Of a stretch of 64,000 nucleotides of DNA, positions 1 to 9,800 are shown piece after piece. This DNA comes from Sphingomonas sp. BK235 (GTDB taxonomy: Bacteria > Pseudomonadota > Alphaproteobacteria > Sphingomonadales > Sphingomonadaceae): the NCBI RefSeq assembly GCF_004345855.1, contig NZ_SLXN01000001.1, forward strand, positions 310,001 to 374,000. Direction: 5' to 3'. Both the position numbers and the translations under genes were made by a program. The notes under the pieces are model-generated. The model had not been told where the DNA came from. It searched no databases and saw nothing but the letters and a program-made list of their open reading frames with translations. Every line of letters begins with the position of its first letter. The stretch's first letter is position 1.

Positions 1-1
1 G

Positions 2-487
2 CCGGGGCGGATCCACCATTGCATGCGCACGATCGGGGTCGCCGAGGTGGCGATCGAGAAGATGGCGCGGCGGCTGCTCGCCCGCGTCGCCTTCGGCAAG
101 CGCATCGCCGATCACAGCGTGTGGGAGCAGCGGATCGCGCGCGCGCGGATCGACATCGAGATGACGCGGCTGCTCTGCCTCAAGGCCGCGGACATGATGG
201 ACAAGGCGGGCAATAAGGCGGCGCAGCAGGAGATCGCGATGATCAAGGTGCAGGCGCCGACGATGGCGTTGCAGATCCTCGACGACGCGATCCAGGCGTT
301 CGGCGGCGCCGGCGTGGCGGAGGACGCCGGTCTGGCGCACGCCTGGGCCTCGATGCGGACGCTGCGCTTCGCCGACGGGCCGGACGAGGTGCATTGTCGC
401 GCGATCGCGCGGCACGAGTTCGGGAAATATGGCGAGGTGGGCGGGCGCGGTGCGCCGTCGAGCGGCGACGTCGGGGTGAGCCGGTGA
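2..487 (+). CDS. acyl-CoA dehydrogenase, C-terminal part (5' cut by window edge)
   Basis: This is the last ~160 residues of a flavin-dependent acyl-CoA dehydrogenase, which oxidises or eliminates at the alpha-beta bond of acyl-CoA thioesters in the cytoplasm. The reading frame is already open at base 2, so the real start lies before the window; the first Met (base 23) is internal. [11 protein letters not shown] near the beginning is typical of the ACAD10/ACAD11-like subfamily. The helical bundle segment [14 protein letters not shown] and the C-terminal [12 protein letters not shown] motif follow. The downstream alcohol dehydrogenase, aminoglycoside-phosphotransferase-like kinase and SDR fit a hydroxyacyl-CoA catabolic cluster. 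The last ~20 residues (Gly/Ser-rich) are poorly conserved in character. Confidence 0.9.
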   Translation, partial: PGRIHHCMRTIGVAEVAIEKMARRLLARVAFGKRIADHSVWEQRIARARIDIEMTRLLCLKAADMMDKAGNKAAQQEIAMIKVQAPTMALQILDDAIQAFGGAGVAEDAGLAHAWASMRTLRFADGPDEVHCRAIARHEFGKYGEVGGRGAPSSGDVGVSR

Positions 488-600
488 GGGGGGTGAGGGC
501 GGGCGGCCTCTCGTCCGCCTTGCGTCGTGGTGAATTCGTTGTTGGGTCTATCGCAGAGCGATCATCCGGGGTGGGCAGGTGCGCCGTCCTCCCCCACTGG

Positions 601-697
601 CGTCATCCTGAACTTGTTTCAGGATCCACCGTCCCGCGAGCGCCGCAGGACCTGAGTGCGCGGCACCGTGGATCCCGAAACGAGTTCGGGATGACGG
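601..697. repeat. REP-like inverted pair (family 1)
   Basis: The left arm begins CGTCATCCTGAACTTG and the right arm ends with GAGTTCGGGATGACG. Each arm is itself an imperfect palindrome, and together they form a larger inverted pair. The same arrangement recurs at 20990, 21203, 28949 and 56091. The right arm lies inside the first unit of the 96-bp tandem repeat. Confidence 0.75.
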
Positions 698-927
698 CAG
701 GGCGGGGGGCGGGGGTGCCTCGCCACCCTCCGCGAGCGCCGCGTGATCCGAGTGCGCGGCACCGTGGATCCCGAAATGAGTTCGGGATGACGGCGAGGCG
801 GGAGGCGAGGGTGCCTCGCCACCCTCCGCGAGCGCCGCAAGACCTGAGTATGCGGCACCGTGGATCCCGAAACGAGTTCGAGATGACGGCAGGGCGGGGG
901 GCGGGGGTGCCTCGCCAGCCCCGCGGT
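640..927. repeat. three tandem copies of a 96-bp unit
   Basis: Units start at 640, 736 and 832 with an exact 96-bp period (GCGCCGC at each start) and differ by only a few substitutions. Each unit carries one REP-like palindrome (GGATCCCGAAACGAGTTCGG or close variant) followed by a G-rich tract and GTGCCTCGCCA. The array fills the gap between the acyl-CoA dehydrogenase and the alcohol dehydrogenase, ending 8 bases before the latter's ATG. 96 is a multiple of three, which explains long spurious open frames here; I see no credible protein in it. Confidence 0.9.
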
Positions 928-935
928 GGTCGCCC

Positions 936-2021
936 ATGAAAGCCGCCGTCCTCACCGCCGCGCGCGAGCCGCTCACCATCGCCGAGGTCACCGTCAGCGC
1001 GCCGCTCGCGCACGAGGTGCTGATCCGCACCGCCGCGGTCGGCGTGTGCCGCTCCGACCTGCACTTCGTCGACGGCCTCTACCCGCACGCGCTCCCCGCC
1101 ATCCCCGGCCATGAGGCGGCCGGCGTGGTCGAGGCGGTCGGCAGCGAGGTGCGCACCGTCAGGCCCGGCGACCATGTCGTCACCTGCCTCTCCGCCTTCT
1201 GCGGCCACTGCGAGTTCTGCCTGAGCGGCCGCATGTCGCTGTGCGTTAGCGGCGAGACGCGGCGGCCGCGCGGCGCCGAGCCGCGGCTGCGCCTCGCCGA
1301 CGGGGGCGCGGTGGCGCAGATGCTCAACCTCTCCGCCTACGCCGAGCAGATGCTGGTCCACGAACACGCCTGCGTCGCGATCGACCGCGACATGCCGCTG
1401 GACCGCGCCGCGCTGATCGGCTGCGCGGTGACGACCGGCGCGGGCGCGGTGTTCAACACCGCCGACGTCGCGCCGGGCGAGACGGTGTGCGTGGTCGGCT
1501 GCGGCGGGATCGGGCTCGCCGCGATCAACGCCGCGCGGATCGCGGGCGCGGGGCGGATCGTCGCGCTCGATCCGGTGCCCGAGAAGCGCGCCATCGCCGA
1601 GCGGCTCGGCGCGACCGACACGTTCGACAGCGCCACCGAGGGTGTCGCCGCGGCGGTGGTGGAGGCGACCCGCGGCGGCGTCCACCACGCGATCGAGGCG
1701 GTCGGCCGGCCGCAGTCGGCCGCGACCGCGGTGGCGGTGCTGCGCCGCGGCGGCACCGCGACGATCCTCGGCATGCTGCCGCCGGCCGAGTCGGTCGGCC
1801 TCTCCGCGCTCGACCTGCTCTCGGGCAAGAGGTTGCAGGGCGGGCTGATGGGCTCCAACCGCTTCCCGATCGACGTGCCGCGGCTGGTCGACTTCTACCA
1901 GCGCGGGCTGCTCGACCTCGACACGCTGATCGCCGAGCGGCTGCCGCTCGAACGCATCAACCACGCCTTCGACGAGCTCCGCCGCGGCGACTCGACGCGC
2001 AGCGTGATCGTCTTCGCATGA
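936..2021 (+). CDS. zinc-dependent alcohol dehydrogenase (MDR family)
   Basis: This 361-residue medium-chain NAD(P)-dependent alcohol dehydrogenase has a typical length for the family. Catalytic-zinc residues are Cys38 and the GHE motif (58-60). The structural-zinc lobe is present as Cys89, Cys92, Cys95 and Cys103. The Rossmann glycine motif VVGCGGIG lies near residue 180. It should oxidise an alcohol or hydroxy intermediate; the substrate is not determinable. The stop overlaps the next start (ATGA), so it is translationally coupled to the kinase-like gene. The ATG at 936 is chosen because the coding-like sequence begins there, just after the tandem repeat; no strong ribosome-binding site is visible. 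Confidence 0.9.
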   Translation: MKAAVLTAAREPLTIAEVTVSAPLAHEVLIRTAAVGVCRSDLHFVDGLYPHALPAIPGHEAAGVVEAVGSEVRTVRPGDHVVTCLSAFCGHCEFCLSGRMSLCVSGETRRPRGAEPRLRLADGGAVAQMLNLSAYAEQMLVHEHACVAIDRDMPLDRAALIGCAVTTGAGAVFNTADVAPGETVCVVGCGGIGLAAINAARIAGAGRIVALDPVPEKRAIAERLGATDTFDSATEGVAAAVVEATRGGVHHAIEAVGRPQSAATAVAVLRRGGTATILGMLPPAESVGLSALDLLSGKRLQGGLMGSNRFPIDVPRLVDFYQRGLLDLDTLIAERLPLERINHAFDELRRGDSTRSVIVFA

Positions 2022-3076
2022 GCGACGATCCTTCGATCCAGCGCGACCTCGCCGAGCGTGACCGGCTCGACACCGCGCGGCTGGGCGCGTGGCTGGCCGA
2101 GCACGTGCCCGCCTTCGCCGGCCCGCTCGATTATGCCAAATTCGCGGGCGGCCAGTCGAACCCGACCTACCGGCTCGACACGCCCGCGCGCCGCTACGTG
2201 CTGCGGCGCAAGCCGATGGGGGAGCTGCTGCCCTCGGCGCACCAGGTCGAGCGCGAGTATCGCGTCATCGCCGCGCTTTACCCCACCGGCTTCCCCGTAC
2301 CGCGGCCCTATGCCCTGTGCGAGGACGCGGCGGTGATCGGCTCGGCCTTCTACGTCATGGAGATGGTGGAGGGGCGGACGATCTGGGACGGCGCCATGCC
2401 CGATCTGCTGCCCGAGGCCCGCCGCGCGCATTACCGCGCGATGATCGACACGCTCGCCGATCTCCACAACCTCGACCCCGAGCGCCTCGGCCTCGGCGAC
2501 TTTGGCCGGCCCGGCAATTACTTCGAGCGCCAGGTCGCGCGCTGGACCAAGCAATATCGCGGCGCCGAGACCGAGACCTTGCCCGAGATGGAGCGGCTGA
2601 TCGAGTGGCTGCCGCGCACGGTGCCGCCGCAGACCCGCACCGCCATCGTCCACGGCGACTATCGCGTGGACAACATGCGCTTCGCACCGGGCGAGGAACC
2701 ACGCGTCGCCGCGGTGCTCGACTGGGAGCTGTCGACGCTGGGCGACCCGGTCGCCGACCTGACCTATTATCTGATGAGCTGGGTCACCGAGCCCGAGGGC
2801 CGTTCGGGCGTGATGGGGCTGACCGGCGATGCCACCGGCATCCCGACGCTGGAGGAGATGCTGGCGCGCTACGCGGCGCGGACCGGGCGCGACGAGCCAC
2901 TCGCGATCGACTGGTATTTCGCGTTCAACTTCTTCCGCCTCGCCAGCATCGTCCAGGGCATCCGCAAGCGCGTGCTGGTCGGCACCGCCGCCAATGCGCG
3001 CGCGCAGGAGACCGCGGCGCGGCTGCCGCTGCTGGTCAGCGCGGCGTGGCACTTCGCCGGGCGCGCCGGGGCATGA
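2018..3076 (+). CDS. phosphotransferase family protein (APH fold, ACAD10/11- or LvaA-like)
   Basis: This 352-residue cytoplasmic kinase-fold protein has the Brenner-type motif [10 protein letters not shown] (about residues 208-218) and the metal-binding [12 protein letters not shown] (about 233-245). These are characteristic of the aminoglycoside-phosphotransferase-like family that partners acyl-CoA dehydrogenases. In characterised relatives (Pseudomonas LvaA, the N-terminal domain of mammalian ACAD11) the kinase phosphorylates the hydroxyl of 4-hydroxyacyl-CoA so that the dehydrogenase can eliminate phosphate; that role here is inference from context. The start overlaps the upstream stop and its own stop overlaps a possible start of the SDR. 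An antibiotic-resistance role is unlikely in this setting. Confidence 0.88.
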   Translation: MSDDPSIQRDLAERDRLDTARLGAWLAEHVPAFAGPLDYAKFAGGQSNPTYRLDTPARRYVLRRKPMGELLPSAHQVEREYRVIAALYPTGFPVPRPYALCEDAAVIGSAFYVMEMVEGRTIWDGAMPDLLPEARRAHYRAMIDTLADLHNLDPERLGLGDFGRPGNYFERQVARWTKQYRGAETETLPEMERLIEWLPRTVPPQTRTAIVHGDYRVDNMRFAPGEEPRVAAVLDWELSTLGDPVADLTYYLMSWVTEPEGRSGVMGLTGDATGIPTLEEMLARYAARTGRDEPLAIDWYFAFNFFRLASIVQGIRKRVLVGTAANARAQETAARLPLLVSAAWHFAGRAGA

Positions 3077-3093
3077 GCGGGGAGGGGGAGCGG

Positions 3094-3891
3094 ATGCGCT
3101 TCGCGGGCAAGTCGATCGTCGTCACCGGCGCCGGCTCGGGCATCGGCCGCGCCGCCGCGCTGCTGTTCGCGCGCGAGGGCGGCCGCGTCGTCGCCGCCGA
3201 CGTCAGCGAGGGCGCCGACGCGACCGCCGCCGCGATCGCTGACGCTGGTGGCACCGCGCTGGCGTTCCGCGGCGATGCCGGCGACGAGGGCGATGTCGCG
3301 CGGCTGGTCGCGCTGGCGGCGGAGCGGCACGGCGGGCTCGACGTGATGTTCGCCAACGCCGGCATCTCGGGCGGGCTCGCCAACCTGTTCGACACCGACG
3401 TGGCGCTGATCACCGAGGTGCTGCGCATCAACCTGATCGGCCCGTTCCTCGCGCTCCGACATGCCGCGCCGCTGATCGCCGCGCGCGGGGGCGGCGCGAT
3501 CGTGCTCACCGCCAGCGTCGCCGGGCTGCGCTCGGGGGCGGGGTCGCCGGCCTACTCGGCGAGCAAGGCGGGGGTGATCAACCTCGCGCAGGTGGCCGCG
3601 CAGCAGCTCAGCGGCAGCAACGTGCGGGTCAACGCGATCTGCCCCGGGCTGACCGAGACGGGGATGACGCGGCCGACCTTCGACTACGCGCGCGAGGCGG
3701 GCAAGCTCGACCGGCTCGGCCGGCTCAACCCGCTGCGCCGCGGCGCGCAGCCCGAGGAATTGGCGCGCGTCGCGCTGTTTCTCGCCAGCGACGACGCCAG
3801 CTACGTCAACGGCCAGGCGATCGTGGTCGACGGCGGGCTGTCGTCGAGCCATCCGGTGACCCGCCAGGAATATGGCAAGACCGCGGTCTGA
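3094..3891 (+). CDS. SDR family NAD(P)-dependent oxidoreductase
   Basis: This classical short-chain dehydrogenase has 265 residues. The cofactor motif TGAGSGIG is at 11-18, NAG at about 85, the catalytic Ser in LTASVAG near 141 and YSASK at 154-158. The C-terminal VDGGLSSS is typical of 3-oxoacyl/3-hydroxyacyl-type enzymes. I prefer the ATG at 3094 because GGGGAGGGGGAG lies just upstream; an in-frame ATG at 3073, overlapping the previous stop, would add seven residues. It is the last gene of the acyl-CoA dehydrogenase cluster and could supply the ketone reduction or oxidation step. Confidence 0.9.
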   Translation: MRFAGKSIVVTGAGSGIGRAAALLFAREGGRVVAADVSEGADATAAAIADAGGTALAFRGDAGDEGDVARLVALAAERHGGLDVMFANAGISGGLANLFDTDVALITEVLRINLIGPFLALRHAAPLIAARGGGAIVLTASVAGLRSGAGSPAYSASKAGVINLAQVAAQQLSGSNVRVNAICPGLTETGMTRPTFDYAREAGKLDRLGRLNPLRRGAQPEELARVALFLASDDASYVNGQAIVVDGGLSSSHPVTRQEYGKTAV

Positions 3892-3908
3892 GCGGCGGAC
3901 GATCGTGC

Positions 3909-3933
3909 GGAACGCGCGCCGTTAACCTGGGTT
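3909..3933 (+). promoter_or_regulatory. candidate EcfG-type (general stress) promoter
   Basis: GGAAC (3909-3913), 16 bases, then GGTT (3930-3933). This resembles the alphaproteobacterial EcfG consensus GGAAC-N16/17-CGTT, and it precedes a catalase-family gene by about 30 bases. It is a motif match only. Confidence 0.4.
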
Positions 3934-3961
3934 GGTACACTATCCCCCAGGAGAGCCGAGC

Positions 3962-5032
3962 ATGACCGCCGCCCCCGTCCGCTATCGTCCCGAGCTCGAG
4001 CAGCTGAAGCCCGACGAGGCGGAGACGATCGCACAGCTCAACCGCACGTTCGACACGATCCTGGAGACGACGCACGAGGATTACGGCCATGCGGTCCGCG
4101 CGGTCCATGCCAAGGCACATGGCATCGTCGAGGGAAGGCTGACGATCGACTTCGACCTGCCCGCCGAGCTGGCGCAGGGGTTGTTCGCCACGCCCGGCAC
4201 GCACCGCGTCGTCATGCGCTTCTCGACCAACCCCGGCGACATTCTGGACGACGCCATCTCGGTGCCGCGTGGGCTGGCGATCAAGGTGCATGACGTGGAC
4301 GGCGAACGGCTGCCCGACGCGGAAGGTCGCACGCAGGATTTCGTGCTGGTCAACGGCAAGGTCTTCCAGGCCAAGGACGCCGCCACCTTCCTCGGCAATC
4401 TCAAGCTGCTGGCGCGCACGACCGACGTCGCGGAGGGCGGCAAGAAGGCGCTGTCCGCGCTGCTGCGCGGGATCAGCGGCGCGCTCGGCGCGATCGGGGT
4501 CGAGAGCGCCGCGCTCCAGTCGCTCGGCGGCGCGCCCAATGTCGATCCGGTCGGCGAGACCTATTACAGCGTTGTCCCGTTCCGCTACGGCGACCATGTC
4601 GCCAAGTTCAGCCTCGCGCCGGTCGCGCCCGGGCTGCTGGCGCGCACCGGCGCGATCGTCGAGACCAAGGGTGACCGCGACGCGATCCGCCATGTCGTCC
4701 GCGACGACCTGCGCGCGACCGAGGGTGAATGGGAGTTCCGCGTCCAGCTCGCGCGCGACGAGGCGCGCCAGCCGATCGAGGATCCGACCGTGGAGTGGGA
4801 CGAGCAGGAGGCGCCCTTCGTGCGCGTCGGGGTGATCCGCACGCACGCGCAGGACAGCTGGGATCCCGTCCGCGTCGAAGAGGTGAACGAGCATCGTCGC
4901 TTCAGCGTGTGGACCGGTCTGGCCGCGCATCGCCCGCTCGGCAACATCAACCGCGCGCGGCGTGACACCTATCGCCATTCCGCGGGTTTTCGCGAAGGCG
5001 CCAATCGCTGCCCGATCCACGAGCCGGGGTGA
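3962..5032 (+). CDS. catalase family protein (small catalase-like heme protein)
   Basis: This 356-residue protein of the catalase superfamily lacks the long arms of classical catalases. The distal His is in AVHAKAHG (about 46). MRFSTNPGD and RGLAIKVHDVDG follow, then the DFVLVN stretch corresponding to the distal-Asn loop. An RxxxY pattern near the C-terminus (ARRDTYRHS) could provide the heme-ligand Tyr. Expected activity is peroxide removal or peroxidase-type chemistry in the cytoplasm; no signal peptide is seen. The start is the ATG at 3962, preceded by CAGGAGAG. An EcfG-like promoter upstream fits stress induction. Members of this family are often annotated only as catalase family, and actual catalase activity is unproven. 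Confidence 0.85.
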   Translation: MTAAPVRYRPELEQLKPDEAETIAQLNRTFDTILETTHEDYGHAVRAVHAKAHGIVEGRLTIDFDLPAELAQGLFATPGTHRVVMRFSTNPGDILDDAISVPRGLAIKVHDVDGERLPDAEGRTQDFVLVNGKVFQAKDAATFLGNLKLLARTTDVAEGGKKALSALLRGISGALGAIGVESAALQSLGGAPNVDPVGETYYSVVPFRYGDHVAKFSLAPVAPGLLARTGAIVETKGDRDAIRHVVRDDLRATEGEWEFRVQLARDEARQPIEDPTVEWDEQEAPFVRVGVIRTHAQDSWDPVRVEEVNEHRRFSVWTGLAAHRPLGNINRARRDTYRHSAGFREGANRCPIHEPG

Positions 5033-5037
5033 CGTGC

Positions 5038-5054
5038 TTAGCGTTCGGTTAACC
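5038..5054 (+). promoter_or_regulatory. CtrA-like box upstream of the PAS-chemoreceptor gene
   Basis: TTAG-N7-TTAACC: TTAG at 5038-5041 and TTAA at 5049-5052, against the CtrA consensus TTAA-N7-TTAA. It lies 44 bases before the GTG start at 5098. TTAA is rare in this GC-rich window. Confidence 0.4.
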
Positions 5055-5097
5055 TCATGGGTCTAGCGCCATATCCCAGATAATCAGGGATATAGGC

Positions 5098-5745
<648 letters not shown>

Positions 5746-5752
5746 GGCGAAC

Positions 5753-6802
5753 TCAGCGCAGCCGCCGCGGATCGAGCGCGACGTGGCGGATGCGCCGGCG
5801 GTCATAGGTGTAGGTGACGTGGACGATGCCGTCGCGCGCCTGGATCACCGCGGGATAGGCATAGCCGTCGGGGAGCGGATCCCGCTCCAGCGTCAACACC
5901 TTGCGCCAATGCAGCCCGTCGTCGGACAGCGCCACCGCGAGCGGCCAGCGCGGGCCATTGTCCTGCCCCGGCCGGTTGGTGCTGTCGTTGTAGACCAGCA
6001 GCTGACGCCCGTCGGCGAGCGTGACCGCGTCGGTCCCCGCGTTGGGGTTGGGCAGGTCGAGCGCGCGCAGCGCCGACCAATGCCGCCCCTGGTCGCGCGA
6101 CCAGCTCGCGGCCAGCACGCCCTGACGCGTGCGTGCCACCGTCATCAGCCGCCCGTCGCGCAGCCGCAACAGGCTCGGCTGGATCGCCTCTAGTCCCGCG
6201 GGCGAGGCGATCTCGTCCAGCGCGCGCCATGTCCGCCCCCGGTCGGTCGATCGCTCGATCACCGCATACCAGCGATTGCGTTCGGCGCTGCCGACCTCGC
6301 GGCTGGAGGGCGCGAGCCAGGCACCGTCGTCGGCGACGATCGGCTTGTTCTTGATCGGGCCGAGCCGCCCGGGGGGCAGGCGGCGCGGTGCGCCCCAATG
6401 GCGCCCGCCGTCACGCGACTCGATTACCATCCCCCACCAGTCGCGCGGGTTGGGGCCGGCCTTGTAGAACAGCCGCAGCGCGCCCCGACGCGGCTGGAAC
6501 AGCACGGGGTTCCACGTCGGGAAGCGCGCGTCCGCCGCGACCGCGCGCGCACGTTCCCAGCCCGTCGCGCCGCGGCGCGCGAACCAGATGCGCACGTCGG
6601 GGCGACCCTCGCCGCTGCCGCCGAACCAGGCCGCGGCGATGGTGCCGTCGGCGAGCTGGACGATCGTCGAGGCGTGCGCCTGCGGGTAGGAAGGCGCGAC
6701 GTCGACGAACTCGCGGAGCAGCAGCGGGGCGGGCGCCCGCGCGGCGAGCAGCGGGATCGTCGCGAGTGCGATCGCGCCGACGCGGAGGAGACGGGGAACC
6801 AT
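5753..6802 (-). CDS. secreted sialidase-family (BNR/Asp-box) glycosidase-like protein
   Basis: This 349-residue protein has an N-terminal hydrophobic signal (LLRVGAIALATIPLLAARAP) and a six-bladed-propeller pattern. At least four Asp-boxes (S-x-D-x-G-x-x-W or variants) are visible: SRDGGRHWG, STDRGRTWR, SRDQGRHWS and SDDGLHWRK. The family includes exo-sialidases, but many environmental members act on other acidic sugars, so the substrate is open. It should act in the periplasm or outside the cell. It lies 54 bases downstream of the pectate-lyase-like gene in the same orientation, so co-transcription and joint action on a plant- or biofilm-type polysaccharide are likely. No strong ribosome-binding site is seen before the ATG. 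Confidence 0.82.
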   Translation of the reverse strand: MVPRLLRVGAIALATIPLLAARAPAPLLLREFVDVAPSYPQAHASTIVQLADGTIAAAWFGGSGEGRPDVRIWFARRGATGWERARAVAADARFPTWNPVLFQPRRGALRLFYKAGPNPRDWWGMVIESRDGGRHWGAPRRLPPGRLGPIKNKPIVADDGAWLAPSSREVGSAERNRWYAVIERSTDRGRTWRALDEIASPAGLEAIQPSLLRLRDGRLMTVARTRQGVLAASWSRDQGRHWSALRALDLPNPNAGTDAVTLADGRQLLVYNDSTNRPGQDNGPRWPLAVALSDDGLHWRKVLTLERDPLPDGYAYPAVIQARDGIVHVTYTYDRRRIRHVALDPRRLR

Positions 6803-6856
6803 GTTCCGACGCCCTGCCGTGCCACCGCCGCGCTGTCGAGACGCTCCGGCGGGGCG

Positions 6857-9800
6857 CTACAACGTCACGCGGTACAGCGAATGGTGGGTCAGCACGAACA
6901 GGGTGCGGCCGTCGCGCGCGAGCAGCAGCTGGAGCGGGCGCTCGGGCACGTCGATCCGGCCGACCGCGCGCCCGTCGGCCTCGTGGACGAAGATCTGGCC
7001 GTTGGCGATATAGACGCGCCCGTCGGCGGCGGTGGCGACGCTCTCGCCGCCACGCTCCGCGACGAGGCGCAGGTCGCCGAGCGCGCCGCCTTCGCCGACC
7101 CGCGCGCTGTAGGTCCGCGCCTCGGAGGCATTGCTGACCACGACGCGCTCGCCGACCCGCGCCTGCACGAAGCCGTAGGTATCGAGCGCGTGCGAGAAGC
7201 GGCGCGCGCGGAAGTCGGGCGGTCCCTGCTGGAAGGTCCGCATCGCGGGGAGCGCCAGCGTGCCGTCGGGCGAGACATATTCGCGCGTCGCGGGGGTGGC
7301 GACGTCGCGCGCGAACAACTCCGCCAGCGTGGTGAAGCGGTCGGTCGCGGGATCATATTGGTCGCGGAACTCGCCGTTGCTCCACCAATTGCCCGGCAGC
7401 GCTAGCCGCGCCTCGGGGCGCGCGGCGATCGGGGTGGCGGCGATCGGGTTCAGCTCGAGCTCGCTCGTGCCCGGGCGAAAGCTGTAGACCGTGCCGTCGC
7501 GTCCCGCCGCGGAGAGGACGAGCAGGTTGCCCGCGGCGTCGGCGGCGAGGTTGACCGGATCGAGCGTGGTGTCGCGCTCGATCCCGAGCCCGTCGCGATC
7601 GGACCAGCGATAGATGCGCTGTTGCAGCCGATCGACGAAGTACAGCGTACCGTCGGGGGTGACCGCACCGCCGCCTGCCGCGTCGAAACCGCCCGCCAGC
7701 TTCTCGACCCGCGACGGTGCGGCGGCGGGGGTGGCCGGCGTCGTGGCGCCCGCGGCGACGTCGAACGCGGCGAACTCGCGCTCGCGCACCTGCCCACCGC
7801 GCGCCATGTCGACGATCGCGTTCTCATAAGGGAATTTGTTCGCGCGCAGGAAGGTCGCGCAGCCATTCTCGTCGCAGGTGCCCAGCCCGCTCTCGGCATT
7901 GACGTGGACGTTGCGGAAGCGGATGTCGCGCGCGTTGTAGAGCGTCACCGCGGCGGGCAGCGGATTGGCGGTGCGGGTGACGCGATAGGCGTGCAGGTTG
8001 GCGACGAGCACATCGTGCGAGTCGCGGATCTCGAGCGCGACCGCGTCGCGGCTCTCGCCGCCTTCCTCCTCGGTCTGCGGCGCGATCAGCTCCCAGTTGG
8101 CGACGCGGTTGAGCGCGATCTCGACGCGGCCGTGATGCTCGGCCGACATCTGGTACACCCGGCCCGGCGTGGACGTGTCGGACACGTACAGCCCGGCTTG
8201 CGCATAGGTGTTGGGCGTCCAGATGTTGTTGAACGTGCCCCCGCCGCCGCGCGTGACCCACAGGCTCGGATATTGCGCGTCCCAGCGCTTGGCGGGATCG
8301 GCGTCGCCGGTGGCGTTGGCGTTATAGGGGATGAAGCGGGTGCCGTCGGCGAGGCCGGTGCCGTGGCCGCCCTGGAACTTGACGTCGTCGACCAGCGAGT
8401 CGGCGCCCGCGGTCCATAGCAGCGCGGTGGCGCGCGGGTTGATCCCCCCGGTGAACAGCCCGACACCGCTGACGATCGCCGCGCCGCCGTCGGCGCTCGC
8501 GAGCAACGGACGCGGCGCGCCGACCCCCTGATAGGCGGGGGTGCGCTCGCGCAGGATGATCTGGGTGAGATCGGGGTGGAGCGCCACCAGCACGCTGTCG
8601 GGGCGAAGCCGGAGCGTGTCGCTGACGATATAGCGTCCGGCGGGAAGGTAGACGATGCGGTGGGTCGCGATCGCGCGGCGTAGCGCCTCGGTGTCGTCGC
8701 TCCGATCGTCGCCCTTGGCGCCGGCGTCGCGCGCGTTGAACCACTCGCCCGTCGCCGGGAGCGCCCGGATCGCGTCGGCGCGTCGCGGCGGCAGCGCGGC
8801 GAGCGGGGCGGCGGTCATCGCGGTGCGCTTCACGCCCATCGCGCCATAACCGTCGACCGCGAGCCCGTGGCTGAACTGCGTCACCCGATAAGCCTTGCCG
8901 GCGCCGCGCCGGACCGCGCCGCTGTCGCGGAAGCGCGCGAACACGGGCGTGGCGCTTGCCAGCGCATCGTCGAACGTCACCTGCGTATAGGCATTGTTCT
9001 CGTTGGAGACGATCACGCCGGCGCGCGCGACGCGCTCGAACCGCACGTCCTTCCCGTACAGCCAGTCGCCATAGCCGCGGTCGATCTCCACCCCCACGGG
9101 CGTGTCGCGAAAGGCGACGTTGACGAGCGTCAGCCCCGCCTCATGCTCGCGGATCGCGGCATCGCGCTGGCCGGTGAAGGTGGAATCGAGCAGCGTGAAG
9201 GGCCAGGCCGGTGAGGGCTTCTCGGCGAGGATGCCGTACCGCCCGCCGCGGAAGCGCAGGTCGCGCCCGAGATTGCCGACCTGGTACAATCCCGTCAGCG
9301 CGGGGCCGAGATCGAAGTCCATGCGACTGACATAAGCGTGCTGCGCGGCGTGAAACCGGATCGCGGCGGTCGCGGGATTGCCCGCGCCGACCGCGACGTC
9401 GACGTTGCTGATCGCGGAATAGAAGGTCCCCGGATTGGCATCGGCGATGCGGGGATCGAAGGGGACGCTGCCAGCGACGGGGAAAGCGACGCGGCGCGGC
9501 GGGGCGCCGGCGCGGCCCCCCTCGTTGCGCCCACCCTGGCCCGAGCGGCGCGCGCCCGCGAAGACGATCATGTGCGCGATGCCGCGCTGGAAGCCGGGCG
9601 TGCGCGCGCCGAGTACGATGATCGGGCGGGTGGCGCCGACGCCGAACAGCCGCACCCCGGGCCAGAGGAACAGCGTGCGCGTGATGCGATAGCGGCCGTG
9701 CGGCAGGAAGACGATCCCGCCGCCGCCCTTGTCGGCGGCGGCGTCGATCGCCTGCTGGATCGCGGCGGTGTCGTCGGCGCGGCCGTCGCCGCTGCCGCGC

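Noticed and set aside
640-927. Tandem repeats as a possible CRISPR array
   Set aside because: Units are 96 bp, contiguous and nearly identical over their whole length, with no variable spacers and no cas genes nearby.
603-1964. Long minus-strand frame through the 96-bp repeats and the alcohol dehydrogenase
   Set aside because: The repeat period is a multiple of three, which keeps frames open; the rest is antisense of a clear Zn-alcohol dehydrogenase.
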